Source of the DNA: Kaistia soli DSM 19436
GTDB taxonomy: Bacteria > Pseudomonadota > Alphaproteobacteria > Rhizobiales > Kaistiaceae
Length of the DNA stretch: 64,000 nt
NCBI RefSeq assembly: GCF_900129325.1
Contig: NZ_FQUP01000002.1
Location: 760,668-824,667 of the forward strand
Direction of reading: 5' to 3'
A model generated the notes under the pieces. The model saw only the letters and a list, made by a program, of their open reading frames with translations. It was not told the origin of the DNA and made no database searches. Positions within the stretch are counted from its first letter, which is position 1. Every line of letters starts with the position of its first letter. Positions 29,609 through 39,280 of the stretch are shown here, in pieces. A program made the position numbers and the translations under genes.

Positions 29609-30706
29609 ATGGCCCACGTGGTCCTCAAAGATCTCGTCAAGACCTACGGCACCTTCAACGCCGTCAATCATGTCTCGCTGACCGTCAATGACGGCGAGTT
29701 TGTCGCGCTGGTTGGGCCGTCGGGCTGCGGCAAGACCACGACGCTCAACCTCGTCGCCGGCCTGATTCCGATCACTTCGGGCGAGATCGCGATTGGCGAT
29801 CGGGTCGTCAACGACCTCGATCCCAAGGATCGCGACATCGCGATGGTGTTCCAGAACTACGCGCTCTATCCGCAGAAGTCGGTCTACAAGAACCTCGCTT
29901 TCCCCCTGCAGATGCGGAAGCTGCCGCGCGAGGAGATCGACCGGAAGGTCAGGGAAGCGGCCCAAGTTCTCGACATGACGCATCTGCTCGAGCGCAAGCC
30001 GCGTGAATTGTCGGGCGGTCAGCAGCAGCGCGTCGCCCTCGGCCGCGCCCTCGTCCGCGATCCGGCGGTCTTCCTGATGGATGAGCCGCTTTCCAATCTC
30101 GACGCCAAGCTCAGGGTGCAGATGCGCTCCGAGATCAAGCGCTTCCATCAGGATCTCAAGGCGACGATCATCTATGTGACGCATGACCAGCTTGAGGCCG
30201 TCACCATGGCCGACCGGATGGCCGTGATGAATGGCGGCTTCCTGCAGCAATATGATTCGCCGGCGCAGGTCTTCGCGCATCCGGTGAACATGTTCGTCGC
30301 GAGCTTCATCGGCAGTCCGGCGATGAGCCTCGTGCCTCTCGAAGCGTCCAAAGCCGACGGCCAGACCGTGCTGACCAGCGCCGAGGGATGGGCGCTGCCA
30401 TTGTCGGACCGCAACGCAAGGAAGGTCGAGGCTGCGACCAGCCGCAAGGTCGTGCTGGGTGCGCGCCACTCGACCATCAGGCTGCACAAGTCGCCGGTCC
30501 CGGGCGCGGTGCCGGCCAAAGCCTATACCGTCGAACCGACGGGCGATGTGACCTTCGTGCAGGCCTTCGTGGCTGCCGCGATCGTCAATATCAGCGTTCC
30601 GCCGACTGTCCCGGTCGCTCCCGACGAGCCGATCTGGCTCGAATTCGATCAGGAGCGCATCCACCTGTTCGACGGCGAGACGGAAATGGCTCTCAACGCC
30701 GACTGA
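29609..30706 (+). CDS. CUT1-type ABC transporter ATP-binding protein (UgpC/MsmK/MalK-like)
   Basis: A 365-residue ATPase: Walker A GPSGCGKT at 36-43, Q-loop MVFQNYALYPQKS, signature SGGQQQR, Walker B VFLMDEPLSNLDAKL and switch His in VTHDQLEA. After residue 235 comes the regulatory OB-type domain typical of MalK relatives. The ATG at 29609 has TAGGAG upstream and is chosen over a TTG two codons earlier. It closes the operon. Confidence 0.94.
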   Translation: MAHVVLKDLVKTYGTFNAVNHVSLTVNDGEFVALVGPSGCGKTTTLNLVAGLIPITSGEIAIGDRVVNDLDPKDRDIAMVFQNYALYPQKSVYKNLAFPLQMRKLPREEIDRKVREAAQVLDMTHLLERKPRELSGGQQQRVALGRALVRDPAVFLMDEPLSNLDAKLRVQMRSEIKRFHQDLKATIIYVTHDQLEAVTMADRMAVMNGGFLQQYDSPAQVFAHPVNMFVASFIGSPAMSLVPLEASKADGQTVLTSAEGWALPLSDRNARKVEAATSRKVVLGARHSTIRLHKSPVPGAVPAKAYTVEPTGDVTFVQAFVAAAIVNISVPPTVPVAPDEPIWLEFDQERIHLFDGETEMALNAD

Positions 30707-31004
30707 GCGGCGAGGAGCATCACGGCGGTTCGTGGTGGGTGGTCGCCAATAATTAGCTGGCATAGCGACGAACCATGGCCCCCTGGGGCGGGTCAGGCCT
30801 GTCTATGACCGCTCGACGCCCGATACGACGCGCGGTGATCACCGTTGTCTCGGGCGTTGGTCCGCCATTTCACCGCAAGGCCAATTTCCCTGACCAATTC
30901 AAAGGGCCGCCCGCGCTGCGCGCGGACGCGCGCCGCCTAACCGTGCGCGGCGTCATCCGCCGCGCCGACCGCGCCAATGGGCAGGCGGGAGCGCCAACAC
31001 GGCG

Positions 31005-31033
31005 TTGACTCGATATCACCGCGCGATTACAGT
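31005..31033 (+). promoter_or_regulatory. Candidate promoter of the second CUT1 operon
   Basis: TTGACT (31005-31010) and TACAGT (31028-31033) are separated by exactly 17 bases. The first AGTTCAAATA repeat begins within the -10 box, so a repressor bound there would block the start site. Confidence 0.55.
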
Positions 31034-31067
31034 TCAAATAGAAAAACAAGAAGTTCAAATAAGAACT
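31031..31067. promoter_or_regulatory. Candidate IclR operator with tandem AGTTCAAATA repeats
   Basis: AGTTCAAATA occurs at 31031-31040 and again at 31052-31061, a spacing of 21 bases or two helical turns. The second copy also makes an inverted repeat, AGTTC-N6-GAACT (31052-31067). The same TTCAAAT core recurs as inverted repeats at 37316-37335 and 37529-37551 beside the IclR gene. Confidence 0.6.
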
Positions 31068-31093
31068 GGACTGCGTGCTTGGGAGGCGTAGCG

Positions 31094-31990
31094 ATGATGC
31101 TCCGTTGGAGTTGGGCCGCACCGCGACTGGCGCTGGCGCCAGCTGTCGTCGTGACCCTGATCGGCTTTGTCGGATCGATCGCCTGGACGATCTATCAGTC
31201 CTTCACGCAGAGCCGCCGGTTCCCGGAATACAAAATCGATTCGGCGCGCTGGCTGTCGCAATATGAGCGGCTGTTCGCCAACGAGACATGGTGGACGGCG
31301 CTTCAGAACCTGCTGATCCTGGCCATCGGCAGCGCGCTCGCGATCGTTTTCGGCTTCATCCTCGCCGCGCTGATCGAGAGGGAGAAGTTCGGCGAAGGCT
31401 TGTTCCGGACCGTGCTGCTCTACCCGCTCGCGGTGTCGCTGATCGTCACCGGGCTGGTCTGGCGCTGGATGTTCAATCCCTCGCTCGGCATCGAGGCCTT
31501 CCTGCGCGGGCACGGCTTTGAGAATGCCAGCTTCAACTGGCTCGCCGCCCCGCAGACGGCCATGTACGGCATCATCCTCGCCTCGATCTGGCACGGGCTC
31601 GGCTTCTACATGGCGCTGATGCTGGCCGGGCTGAAGTCGATCAATACCGAGATCTGGAGCGCGGCACGGCTCGACGGGGTCGGCGTCGGGCGACTCTATA
31701 TCGAGATCATCATCCCGATGATGCGCTTCACCTTCCTGACCTGCGCGATCCTGTTGTCGCTCGGCGTCGTCAAGGCGTACGACATCGTCGTTGCGATGAC
31801 CAATGGCGGCCCCGGCACCTCGACCTGGACGCCGGCCTATTTCGCCATCAACGCCTATTCGACCCGCAGCAATATCGGCTTCGCCTCGGCGGCGGCCGTC
31901 ATCATGCTGCTGATCACGCTCGCCATCTTCCTGCCCCTGGTCGCTGCCACCGCGTGGCAGGCCCGACGCCGCGAGGCTGCCCGCGGATGA
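31094..31990 (+). CDS. CUT1-type ABC transporter permease (MalF/UgpA-like)
   Basis: A 298-residue permease with six membrane segments beginning LALAPAVVVTLIGFVG. The coupling loop is AARLDGVGVGRLYIEIIIPMMR and the C-terminal half has VAMTNGGPGTST. ATG codons at 31094 and 31097 both follow GGGAGG; the longer frame from 30977 crosses the operator region and is rejected. It is the first gene of an unusual order: permease, permease, ATPase, binding protein. Confidence 0.92.
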   Translation: MMLRWSWAAPRLALAPAVVVTLIGFVGSIAWTIYQSFTQSRRFPEYKIDSARWLSQYERLFANETWWTALQNLLILAIGSALAIVFGFILAALIEREKFGEGLFRTVLLYPLAVSLIVTGLVWRWMFNPSLGIEAFLRGHGFENASFNWLAAPQTAMYGIILASIWHGLGFYMALMLAGLKSINTEIWSAARLDGVGVGRLYIEIIIPMMRFTFLTCAILLSLGVVKAYDIVVAMTNGGPGTSTWTPAYFAINAYSTRSNIGFASAAAVIMLLITLAIFLPLVAATAWQARRREAARG

Positions 31991-32904
31991 CCGCCATCTC
32001 CGAAGTCCCGGCGCAGCCGGGCCGCGCCGCCATCCTGATCCCGCGCCGCCGTCGGCGCATCAAGGGCTCGTCGATCGCGATCTTCGCATTCCTGACGATG
32101 GTGTCGCTGTTTGTCGCCATTCCGCTCTACGTCGTCATCGTCACGTCGTTCAAGCCGATCGGAGAGATCACGCTCGGCCAGATCTTCGACCTGCCGGTGC
32201 ATTGGACCATCCAGCCTTGGATGAAGGCCTGGAACGAGCTGTGCACGGGCCTTGCCTGCGATGGCATCAAGCAGGGCTTCTTCAATTCGGTGATGATCCT
32301 GTTCCCCAGCCTCGTCCTGTCGATCGCGATCTCGTCGATCACCGGCTATGCGCTGGCTTTGTGGAACGTGCGCTGGGCCGACGGCTTCCTGTTCGTCCTG
32401 TTCATCTGCGCATTCGTGCCGTTCCAGATCATCATGATCCCGCTCATCATCGTGGTCGCGAGCCTCGGCATCTTCGGAACGGTGTGGGCGATCGCGCTCG
32501 TGCATGCGGTCCTGTCGATGCCGCTGCTGACGCTGATCTTCCGTAATTTCTACAAGGACATCCCCCGCGAGCTCATCAACGCCGCCATCATGGATTCCGG
32601 CAGCTTCTGGAAGATCTTTTGGGAGATCGTCCTGCCGATGTCGGGCAACATCATGGTCGTCGTCCTGATCCTGATGATCACGACCGTGTGGAACGACTAT
32701 CTGGTTGGTCTTACCTTCGGCGGAATCTCGACAAAACCGATGACCGTCATCCTGGCCAACTCGGTGATAACCTCGCGCGGTGAGGCGATCTACAACGTGA
32801 ACATGGCTGCCGCGCTGCTGACGGCCGTGCCGCCGCTCGTCGTCTATTTCGCGCTGGGACGCTTCTTCGTCCAGGGCATCACCTCGGGCGCCATCAAGGG
32901 ATAA
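31987..32904 (+). CDS. CUT1-type ABC transporter permease (MalG/UgpE-like)
   Basis: A 305-residue permease with six membrane segments and the coupling loop INAAIMDSGSFWKIFWEIVLPMS. The usual EAA alanine-glycine core is altered to AAIMDSGS. The ATG at 31987 overlaps the preceding stop in ATGA. A basic stretch RRRRRIKG-like (PRRRRRIKGSS) precedes the first membrane helix. Confidence 0.92.
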   Translation: MTAISEVPAQPGRAAILIPRRRRRIKGSSIAIFAFLTMVSLFVAIPLYVVIVTSFKPIGEITLGQIFDLPVHWTIQPWMKAWNELCTGLACDGIKQGFFNSVMILFPSLVLSIAISSITGYALALWNVRWADGFLFVLFICAFVPFQIIMIPLIIVVASLGIFGTVWAIALVHAVLSMPLLTLIFRNFYKDIPRELINAAIMDSGSFWKIFWEIVLPMSGNIMVVVLILMITTVWNDYLVGLTFGGISTKPMTVILANSVITSRGEAIYNVNMAAALLTAVPPLVVYFALGRFFVQGITSGAIKG

Positions 32905-32907
32905 GCG

Positions 32908-34011
<1,104 letters not shown>

Positions 34012-34044
34012 GCAAAACGATAATAAACACGGGAGGAGGAAACC

Positions 34045-35298
34045 ATGACGTTCAATCGAAGGATCGCCGCATTGGCGGCGGCGACCGCGCTTGTCGCCTC
34101 GGTAGGCACAGCGCAGGCGACCGACCTGACGCTCTTCCATACCTGGTCGAACGAGAGCGAGATGAAGGCGCTCAACACGATCATCGACAAGTATCAGGCC
34201 GACACCGGCAACAAGGTCCAGGCTGCGTCCGTGCCGCATGAGACGGCTGGCGAAAGTCCCCTGGTGAGCCTCTTCGTCGCCGGAACGCCGCCGAACCTGT
34301 TCATCGCCGCCGATGCCAGCTTCTTCAAGGATCTTGATGCCAAGGGTCAGGCCTTCGATGTCGGCCCGCTCTTCGAGAAGACCGGCGTCACCAAGGCGCT
34401 GCCGGAGACCGTGCTTCAGGCAATCACCATCGACGGCAAGGTGCTGAAGATCCCGACCGCTGTCCATCTCGATGGCATGGTCTATTTCAGCGAGGAGGTC
34501 GCCAAGAAGGCGGGCGTCGATCCGACCAAGTGGACGTCGCTCGACGACATGTGGGCCGATCAGAAGAAGGTCGAGGACGCCGGTTTCACCTTCATCGCCA
34601 TCGGCGGCAATTCATTCCAGGCCGGCTACACCTTCCATGCGCTTCTGGCGGCGATTGCCGGCCCCGAGATCTACAATCGCTTCTATGCCGATACGCCCGA
34701 CAAGACGGTGTTCGACGATCCGGCCGTGCGGCAGACGATCGAGACCTTCCGCAAGATCGCGGCGCAGGCCGATCCCGGCTGGGTCAACCGCTCCTGGAAC
34801 GACACCACCAACACGGTCATCGCCGGCAAGGCGCTGATGCAGATCCATGGTGACTGGATGAAGGGCCAGTGGCGGGCCAACGACAAGAAGGCCGGCGTGG
34901 ATTTCGGCTGCTTGAACATTCCCGGCACCAAGGCGGTGTCGGTGACGGTCGATTCCTTCGGACTTCTCGGCGGCGTCGACGCGACCACGGCGAAAGCAGA
35001 GGAAGATTTCGCCAGCGTGGTCGTCGATCCGAAGATCAATGCCGAGTTCGCCTTCTACAAGGGCTCCAGCCCCGTGCGCCTCGACGTTCCGACCGACAAG
35101 CTTGACGTCTGCAATACGCTGGTGCTCGACGATCTGAAGAAGCCGAATTTCAGCGTCGAGAACCCGTTCTATATTGCGGACGGCGACTGGATCAATTCGG
35201 TGTGGAACACGATGTTCACGCTGCAGGGCGATCCCAACATGTCGACGGACGATGGCATCAAGATGCTGAAGTCGGAATATGACGCGATCTTCAAATAG
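34045..35298 (+). CDS. CUT1-type ABC transporter periplasmic sugar-binding protein
   Basis: A 417-residue family 1 binding protein. GGGAGGAGGAAACC before the ATG is one of the strongest ribosome sites in the window, in line with the excess of binder needed. The signal peptide ends near TAQA-TD at residues 24-25. Mature features include LTLFHTWSNESEMKALN, LFVAGTPPNLF, VHLDGMVYFSEEVAKKAGVDP and IAGKALMQIHGDWMKGQW. Its ligand is unknown; the downstream VOC proteins, RraA-like aldolase and IclR regulator suggest a sugar or related hydroxy acid. Confidence 0.93.
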   Translation: MTFNRRIAALAAATALVASVGTAQATDLTLFHTWSNESEMKALNTIIDKYQADTGNKVQAASVPHETAGESPLVSLFVAGTPPNLFIAADASFFKDLDAKGQAFDVGPLFEKTGVTKALPETVLQAITIDGKVLKIPTAVHLDGMVYFSEEVAKKAGVDPTKWTSLDDMWADQKKVEDAGFTFIAIGGNSFQAGYTFHALLAAIAGPEIYNRFYADTPDKTVFDDPAVRQTIETFRKIAAQADPGWVNRSWNDTTNTVIAGKALMQIHGDWMKGQWRANDKKAGVDFGCLNIPGTKAVSVTVDSFGLLGGVDATTAKAEEDFASVVVDPKINAEFAFYKGSSPVRLDVPTDKLDVCNTLVLDDLKKPNFSVENPFYIADGDWINSVWNTMFTLQGDPNMSTDDGIKMLKSEYDAIFK

Positions 35299-35330
35299 GC
35301 GCGTCGGGCTCGCTTGAACCCACAGATCGC

Positions 35331-35352
35331 GGCACCGCCTGAGGGCGGTGCC
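35331..35352 (+). terminator. Terminator hairpin after the second CUT1 operon
   Basis: GGCACCGCC and GGCGGTGCC form a perfect 9-bp stem with loop TGAG, followed by GTTTCTC. It lies 33 bases after the binding-protein stop and would reduce read-through into the VOC genes. Confidence 0.65.
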
Positions 35353-35391
35353 GTTTCTCACCCGGCACAACCCCCCGCCAGGACATTTGCC

Positions 35392-35853
35392 ATGGCCATA
35401 TTCAAGTCGCTCGGGCACATCGCCCTGCGCGTCAACGATCTTGATGCGTCCGTCGCCTTCTACAATGCGATCGGCTTTCCCGAGGTGCTGCGCCTCCTCA
35501 ATAAGGAGAGCAATCCCTGGATCGTCTATCACCGCGTCTCCAACGACGTGTTCATCGAGCTGTTTCCAGGCGGCGATGGCGATCCTTCGCCACCGGAGAA
35601 GACCGGCCTCATGCATCTCTGCCTGACGGTCGAGGATATCGACGCGGCCGAAGCAAAGCTTGGCGAGGCCGGCATTTCGCTGATGCGACCGCGCACGCCG
35701 GGCCGGGGCGTAGACGGCAATCGCGGCATGTGGATCGCCGATCCCGACGGCAATCAGATCGAGATCATGGAAATGGCGCCGGGCTGCATCCAGTACCAGG
35801 CGGTCCAAGCGGTCGAGGCCGGCGGCCGTCCGCACGTCCTCTCGATCTCCTGA
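35392..35853 (+). CDS. VOC (glyoxalase/bleomycin-resistance/dioxygenase) family protein
   Basis: A 153-residue two-module VOC protein with all four positions expected for metal binding: His9 (LGHIALRV), Glu in FIELF, His in LMHLCLTV and Glu in NQIEIMEM. The ATG at 35392 follows AGGACAT; the longer frame from 35314 covers the terminator and is rejected. The next gene is a VOC paralogue. Such proteins catalyse isomerisation, epimerisation or C-C cleavage of small oxygenated molecules, and both may act on a catabolite of the imported sugar. Confidence 0.85.
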   Translation: MAIFKSLGHIALRVNDLDASVAFYNAIGFPEVLRLLNKESNPWIVYHRVSNDVFIELFPGGDGDPSPPEKTGLMHLCLTVEDIDAAEAKLGEAGISLMRPRTPGRGVDGNRGMWIADPDGNQIEIMEMAPGCIQYQAVQAVEAGGRPHVLSIS

Positions 35854-35907
35854 CCGGAGCACGGACTTCCGGACGCGAGACAGCAACCCCGATCAAGGAG
35901 ATCAGAA

Positions 35908-36354
35908 ATGCACGGCTTCACGTCGATCGCCCATGTGGCACTGAAGGTCAAAGACCTCGATCGTTCGCTCGATTTTTATGTGAACAAGCTCGGCTTCGAG
36001 GAAATGATGCGCCTCGACAAGCCGGATGGCAGCCCGGGCGTGTGGCTCGTCTATCTGCGCATCACCGATGACCAGTATCTAGAGCTTTTCCCGGACGGCG
36101 AGGGTGACCGCGCTCCGGGGCGCGATGCCACCGCGATCAACCATGTCTGCCTCGGTGTCGATGACATCGATCAGGTCATCGCCGCGCTCGAAAAGGCGGG
36201 CATTCCGCTCACGGTTCAGAAGAAGATGGCCGCCGACAAGAACTGGCAGTGCTGGATCGACGATCCCGATGGCAACCGGATCGAGATCATGCAGCTGATG
36301 CCCGATTGTCTGCAGCTGGAGGCGATCAAGCGCCTGAAGGCAAACCGCGCCTGA
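35908..36354 (+). CDS. VOC family protein, paralogue of the preceding gene
   Basis: A 148-residue VOC protein with ligands His9 (IAHVALKV), Glu in YLELFPDG, His in INHVCLGV and Glu in NRIEIMQL. It shares the layout and the end pattern (D-C/G-x-QxxA) of the gene before it, so the pair probably arose by duplication. GGAG precedes the start. The spacing of 54 bases suggests co-transcription. A divergent function, or two subunits of a heteromer, are both possible. Confidence 0.85.
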   Translation: MHGFTSIAHVALKVKDLDRSLDFYVNKLGFEEMMRLDKPDGSPGVWLVYLRITDDQYLELFPDGEGDRAPGRDATAINHVCLGVDDIDQVIAALEKAGIPLTVQKKMAADKNWQCWIDDPDGNRIEIMQLMPDCLQLEAIKRLKANRA

Positions 36355-36383
36355 AGAGGCGGCTTGCGAACATCGCGTCCATC

Positions 36384-36418
36384 ACTTGCGCTGGCAGGCA
36401 TCTCTGGCCGGCGCAAGT
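36384..36418. terminator. Bidirectional terminator between convergent VOC and RraA-type genes
   Basis: ACTTGCGCTGGC (36384-36395) pairs with GCCGGCGCAAGT (36407-36418), a 12-bp stem with one G-T wobble and an 11-base loop. It lies between genes that converge. Confidence 0.6.
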
Positions 36419-36461
36419 TGCCCGAAAGCGGACCTCGGCTGAGGGATACTGGGGCAATGGT

Positions 36462-37205
36462 CTACTGCGCCGCTCGCCAGGCCTCATATTCGGCCCGGAC
36501 CTCTTCGGTCAGCGGATAGTATTTCCTGAGATCGCCGCCTTCCGACAACCGGATGCGCGCGAACTCCTCCCATTCGACATGTTCGCTCGCCGCATCGACG
36601 AGTTGCTGTGCCAGAGCGATGGGCACGACGATGGCGCCGTCATCATCGGCGACGATGATGTCGCCCGGAATGATCAGCACGCCGCCGCAGGCGATCGGCA
36701 CATTGACCGCAAACGGAATGATGTTGGTCTGCGCGTGGTAGTTGGGCGTCACGCCCGTCACCCAGACGCCGAGATCGAGCTTCGCCGCGTGTGCTGAATC
36801 GCGGATGCAGCCATCTATGACGACGCCGACGCCGCCGCGGCCGCCGAAAAAGGTCAGCATCATCTCGCCGAAAATGCCGCTGCCGAGATCGCCGCGCGCA
36901 TCGACGACGACGACGTCGCCGGGCTGTGTCGGATAGAGCACATGGCGATGCAGTTGCAGCTCCGGGTTCTCATATTCCGCCGCGCCGTAGAGGTCCTCGC
37001 GCTTCGGCATGCATTGAAGCGTCAGGGCCGGGCCAGCGACGCTTCGGCCCGCAACGAGCGGCCGCGGGCCCTTCATATGCACGTCGCGCAGGCCAAATTT
37101 CTGGGCGAGCTCGCTTGAAAGCGTGGCGCTGCCGATCTTCGCCAAGGCGTCGCAGAGCGCACGCGGCGGGCGGCTGATGTCAGGGATTTCGGGGCCGCTC
37201 AGCAT
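36462..37205 (-). CDS. RraA-family protein, probable HMG/CHA-type aldolase or decarboxylase
   Basis: A 247-residue RraA/dimethylmenaquinone-methyltransferase-like protein. The signature GVVIDGCIRD (residues 127-136, with Arg135 and Asp136) matches the DGxxRD active-site pattern of 4-hydroxy-4-methyl-2-oxoglutarate/4-carboxy-4-hydroxy-2-oxoadipate aldolases, with the upstream GDLGSGIFGE glycine segment. It is longer than RraA itself (about 160), as are the catabolic relatives. GAGGACAC precedes the ATG. It is divergent from the IclR gene and carries an IclR-type operator in its leader, so it belongs to the same regulon as the second CUT1 operon. Confidence 0.85.
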   Translation of the reverse strand: MLSGPEIPDISRPPRALCDALAKIGSATLSSELAQKFGLRDVHMKGPRPLVAGRSVAGPALTLQCMPKREDLYGAAEYENPELQLHRHVLYPTQPGDVVVVDARGDLGSGIFGEMMLTFFGGRGGVGVVIDGCIRDSAHAAKLDLGVWVTGVTPNYHAQTNIIPFAVNVPIACGGVLIIPGDIIVADDDGAIVVPIALAQQLVDAASEHVEWEEFARIRLSEGGDLRKYYPLTEEVRAEYEAWRAAQ

Positions 37206-37315
37206 GATGTGTCCTCGCTCGGGGAATGACGTCGAAAGCCTTCGCCAATCTCGGCTTGATCAGGCGTGGCCGCTCTTCGCAATAGTCAGAACTCGGCTGC
37301 TCGACAGCCTTATGC

Positions 37316-37335
37316 TTCAAATGTTCACATTTGAA
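37316..37335. promoter_or_regulatory. IclR-type operator, perfect inverted repeat
   Basis: TTCAAATG-TTCA-CATTTGAA is a perfect 8-bp inverted repeat with a four-base spacer. It would lie about 15-30 bases downstream of the transcription start of the RraA-type gene. Confidence 0.65.
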
Positions 37336-37355
37336 CTGCTGCTATTCTAATCATA

Positions 37356-37385
37356 ACTATGCGCAGTGCGCCGCGAGCTTGTCAA
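37356..37385 (-). promoter_or_regulatory. Candidate promoter of the RraA-type gene
   Basis: On the minus strand TTGACA (37380-37385) and CATAGT (37356-37361) are 18 bases apart. The operator at 37316-37335 lies just downstream in the direction of transcription. Confidence 0.5.
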
Positions 37386-37528
37386 TCGTCGGGAGCCGCG
37401 CGACGGCCTTGGCTCGGGAGGTGATGGCTCGTCGCGTGTCGGCTATGTCGCAGCCAGCATGCAGCCAAGGCGCTTCCGGCTCGTCTCAAGGGTGATATCG
37501 TAATGAACGGGTCGAGTTGTTCGTCCAA

Positions 37529-37551
37529 ATGTGAACTAGCGCAGTTCAAAT
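37529..37551. promoter_or_regulatory. IclR-type operator upstream of the IclR gene
   Basis: ATGTGAACT and AGTTCAAAT form a 9-bp inverted repeat with one mismatch and a five-base spacer, 34 bases before the IclR start codon. It suggests autoregulation. Confidence 0.6.
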
Positions 37552-37585
37552 CTGCCTGATACTGTCGCGGCACGCTCAAGAGGGG

Positions 37586-38383
37586 ATGGCCGCGATCACC
37601 ATGGACGCCAAGACAGAGGCTCCTGACAACAAGCACACGATTCCGGTGATCGACAGGATGATGGACATCCTGGCCGAGATCGAGCGTCACGCGGCCGGGC
37701 TGACCATCCGCGAGCTGACCGCCAAACTCCGCATTCCCCGCACGACGATCTACCGCGTGCTGAACACGTTGCAGGCGCATGATGTCGTCCGGCGCGGAGA
37801 GGACGGCGCGTATCAGCTTGGCGAGCGGCTGCTGGTGCTGGCCGCGCACACATCCTCGCGCTTCGGCCGGGTCAATCTCATTCCGATCTGCCAGCCGTTC
37901 CTCGACCGCCTCGCCAGCGAGCTTGGCGAAGGCGTCAAGCTCAATGTCATCGAGGGCGACGATCTGCTGGTCCTGGCTGCTGCACAAGGGCGGCGCGAAT
38001 ATGCGTTGATGGTCGCGCCCGGGCAGCGCATGACGCCGCATTCCGGCGCCTCGGGCAAGCTTATCCTCGCCTTCCAGCCCCCCGAGGTTCTGGAGCAATG
38101 GCTGAAAGCGCCGCTGCCCGCCTACACTGACAAGACCATCACCGACCCTCAGCGGCTCAAGAACGAACTCACCCGTATCCGCAAGCTCGGATGGGCCACC
38201 GATCGTGGCGAGACGAGCCCCAGCATCCATGCCTTCGCCGCCCCGGTACTGGCCCGCGACGGCTCCATCGCCGCTGCCCTTTCCGTACCCTTCCTTGCCG
38301 GCGCGAGCGAGAGCCGAATGGAGGCGATCAGGGAGGCCGTTGTGCGGACGGCGCAAGCCATCACCGACGCGCTCAAGGTCTGA
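37586..38383 (+). CDS. IclR family transcriptional regulator
   Basis: A 265-residue regulator with an N-terminal winged helix (VIDRMMDILAEIERHAAGLTIRELTAKL and PRTTIYRVLNTLQAHDVV) and a C-terminal IclR effector domain (LVLAAAQGRREYALMVAPGQRMTPHSGASGKLIL; ARDGSIAAALSVPF). AGAGGGG precedes the ATG at 37586; another ATG lies at 37601. It is flanked by TTCAAAT inverted repeats, and the same motif controls the second CUT1 operon at 31031-31067, so it is the likely regulator of transporter and aldolase. Confidence 0.9.
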   Translation: MAAITMDAKTEAPDNKHTIPVIDRMMDILAEIERHAAGLTIRELTAKLRIPRTTIYRVLNTLQAHDVVRRGEDGAYQLGERLLVLAAHTSSRFGRVNLIPICQPFLDRLASELGEGVKLNVIEGDDLLVLAAAQGRREYALMVAPGQRMTPHSGASGKLILAFQPPEVLEQWLKAPLPAYTDKTITDPQRLKNELTRIRKLGWATDRGETSPSIHAFAAPVLARDGSIAAALSVPFLAGASESRMEAIREAVVRTAQAITDALKV

Positions 38384-38428
38384 GCGGCACGCGCGGGCCG
38401 CAGTTGCATTTTCACGGAGGGGTGAGCC

Positions 38429-39187
38429 ATGAGCGATCTCAGCGGCAAGGTCGCCATCGTGACCGGTGGCGGCGGCGGCATCGGCGCCGCCTCGGCATCG
38501 GCGATGGCCTCGCGCGGCGCCGCCGTCGTCGTGGCGGATGTGAACCTCGCCGCGGCCGAGCGTTCTGCAGACGTCATCCGCGCGAACGGGGGCGAGGCAC
38601 TGGCGGTTGCAGCCGACGTCTCGCAGCGCACCCAAGTTGAGGCGTTGGTCGACGCCGCGCTAGAGCGCTTCGGGCGCCTGGACATCCTCTTCAACAATGC
38701 CGGCATCCAGTACGACAAATCCATGGAGGACACGTCCGAGGAGGAGTGGGACCGCCTGTTCGCCATCAACGTCAAGGGCATGTTCCTATGCTCGAAGGCG
38801 GTCATTCCGGCGCTTGAGCGCCAAGGCGGCGGCGTCATTTTGAACTGCGCCTCGGTCGCAAGCTTCCGGCCGCTGATGGGCATGAACACCGCCTATGTCG
38901 CCTCCAAGGGGGCGGTCATGGCGATGACCCGCGACATGGCCGTGGCCCTCGCCCCGCGCAATATCCGTGTGCTCGCGCTCTGTCCCGGGCCGACGCGAAC
39001 GCCGATCACCGCCGATTCGATCGCGCGGGGCGTGATCACCGAGGAAGAGGTCCGCGCGCTCCAACTCACCGACAGGATCGCCGAGCCCGCTGAGATCGGC
39101 GAGATCGCCGCCTATCTCGTCTCACCCGCAGCGCGCTATTTCGTCGGCACCGGCGTCGTCGCCGACGGCGGTATGTGCATCACCTGA
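38429..39187 (+). CDS. SDR family oxidoreductase
   Basis: A 252-residue classical SDR: TGGGGGIG cofactor motif near residues 12-19, VADVNLAAAERS with Asp favouring NAD(H), FNNAGIQYDKS, and the catalytic AYVASKGAV. C-terminal VADGGMCIT closes the fold. GGAGGGG precedes the start, 45 bases after the IclR gene, so it is probably part of the same regulatory unit. Its role as a sugar, sugar-acid or polyol dehydrogenase is inferred from context. Confidence 0.88.
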   Translation: MSDLSGKVAIVTGGGGGIGAASASAMASRGAAVVVADVNLAAAERSADVIRANGGEALAVAADVSQRTQVEALVDAALERFGRLDILFNNAGIQYDKSMEDTSEEEWDRLFAINVKGMFLCSKAVIPALERQGGGVILNCASVASFRPLMGMNTAYVASKGAVMAMTRDMAVALAPRNIRVLALCPGPTRTPITADSIARGVITEEEVRALQLTDRIAEPAEIGEIAAYLVSPAARYFVGTGVVADGGMCIT

Positions 39188-39280
39188 GCGAAGGCGGGTT
39201 GCCGCGTGCGCCGGCCCTGCCGCCACGAGTGGGCGCCGGACATACGCTGCCCACAGGCGGAGCCCGCCGATCCTGCTTCG

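Larger units (their letters stand above)
30707..31093. other. Spacer between the two CUT1 operons
   Basis: This 387-base gap has no convincing gene. Its right end carries a promoter (31005-31033) and IclR-type operator repeats (31031-31067) for the second CUT1 operon. The left 290 bases show no repeat or structure that I can name. Confidence 0.6.
37206..37585. other. Divergent control region between the RraA-type gene and the IclR gene
   Basis: A 380-base spacer with a leftward promoter (37356-37385), a perfect operator (37316-37335) and a second, imperfect operator nearer the IclR gene (37529-37551). Nothing else recognisable lies between 37390 and 37520. Confidence 0.7.

Noticed and set aside
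28667-30763. A 698-residue open frame on the minus strand
   Set aside because: It lies opposite the CUT1 permease and ATPase genes, is extremely rich in His, Arg, Asp and Glu, and resembles no protein. It reflects high-GC codon use on the coding strand.
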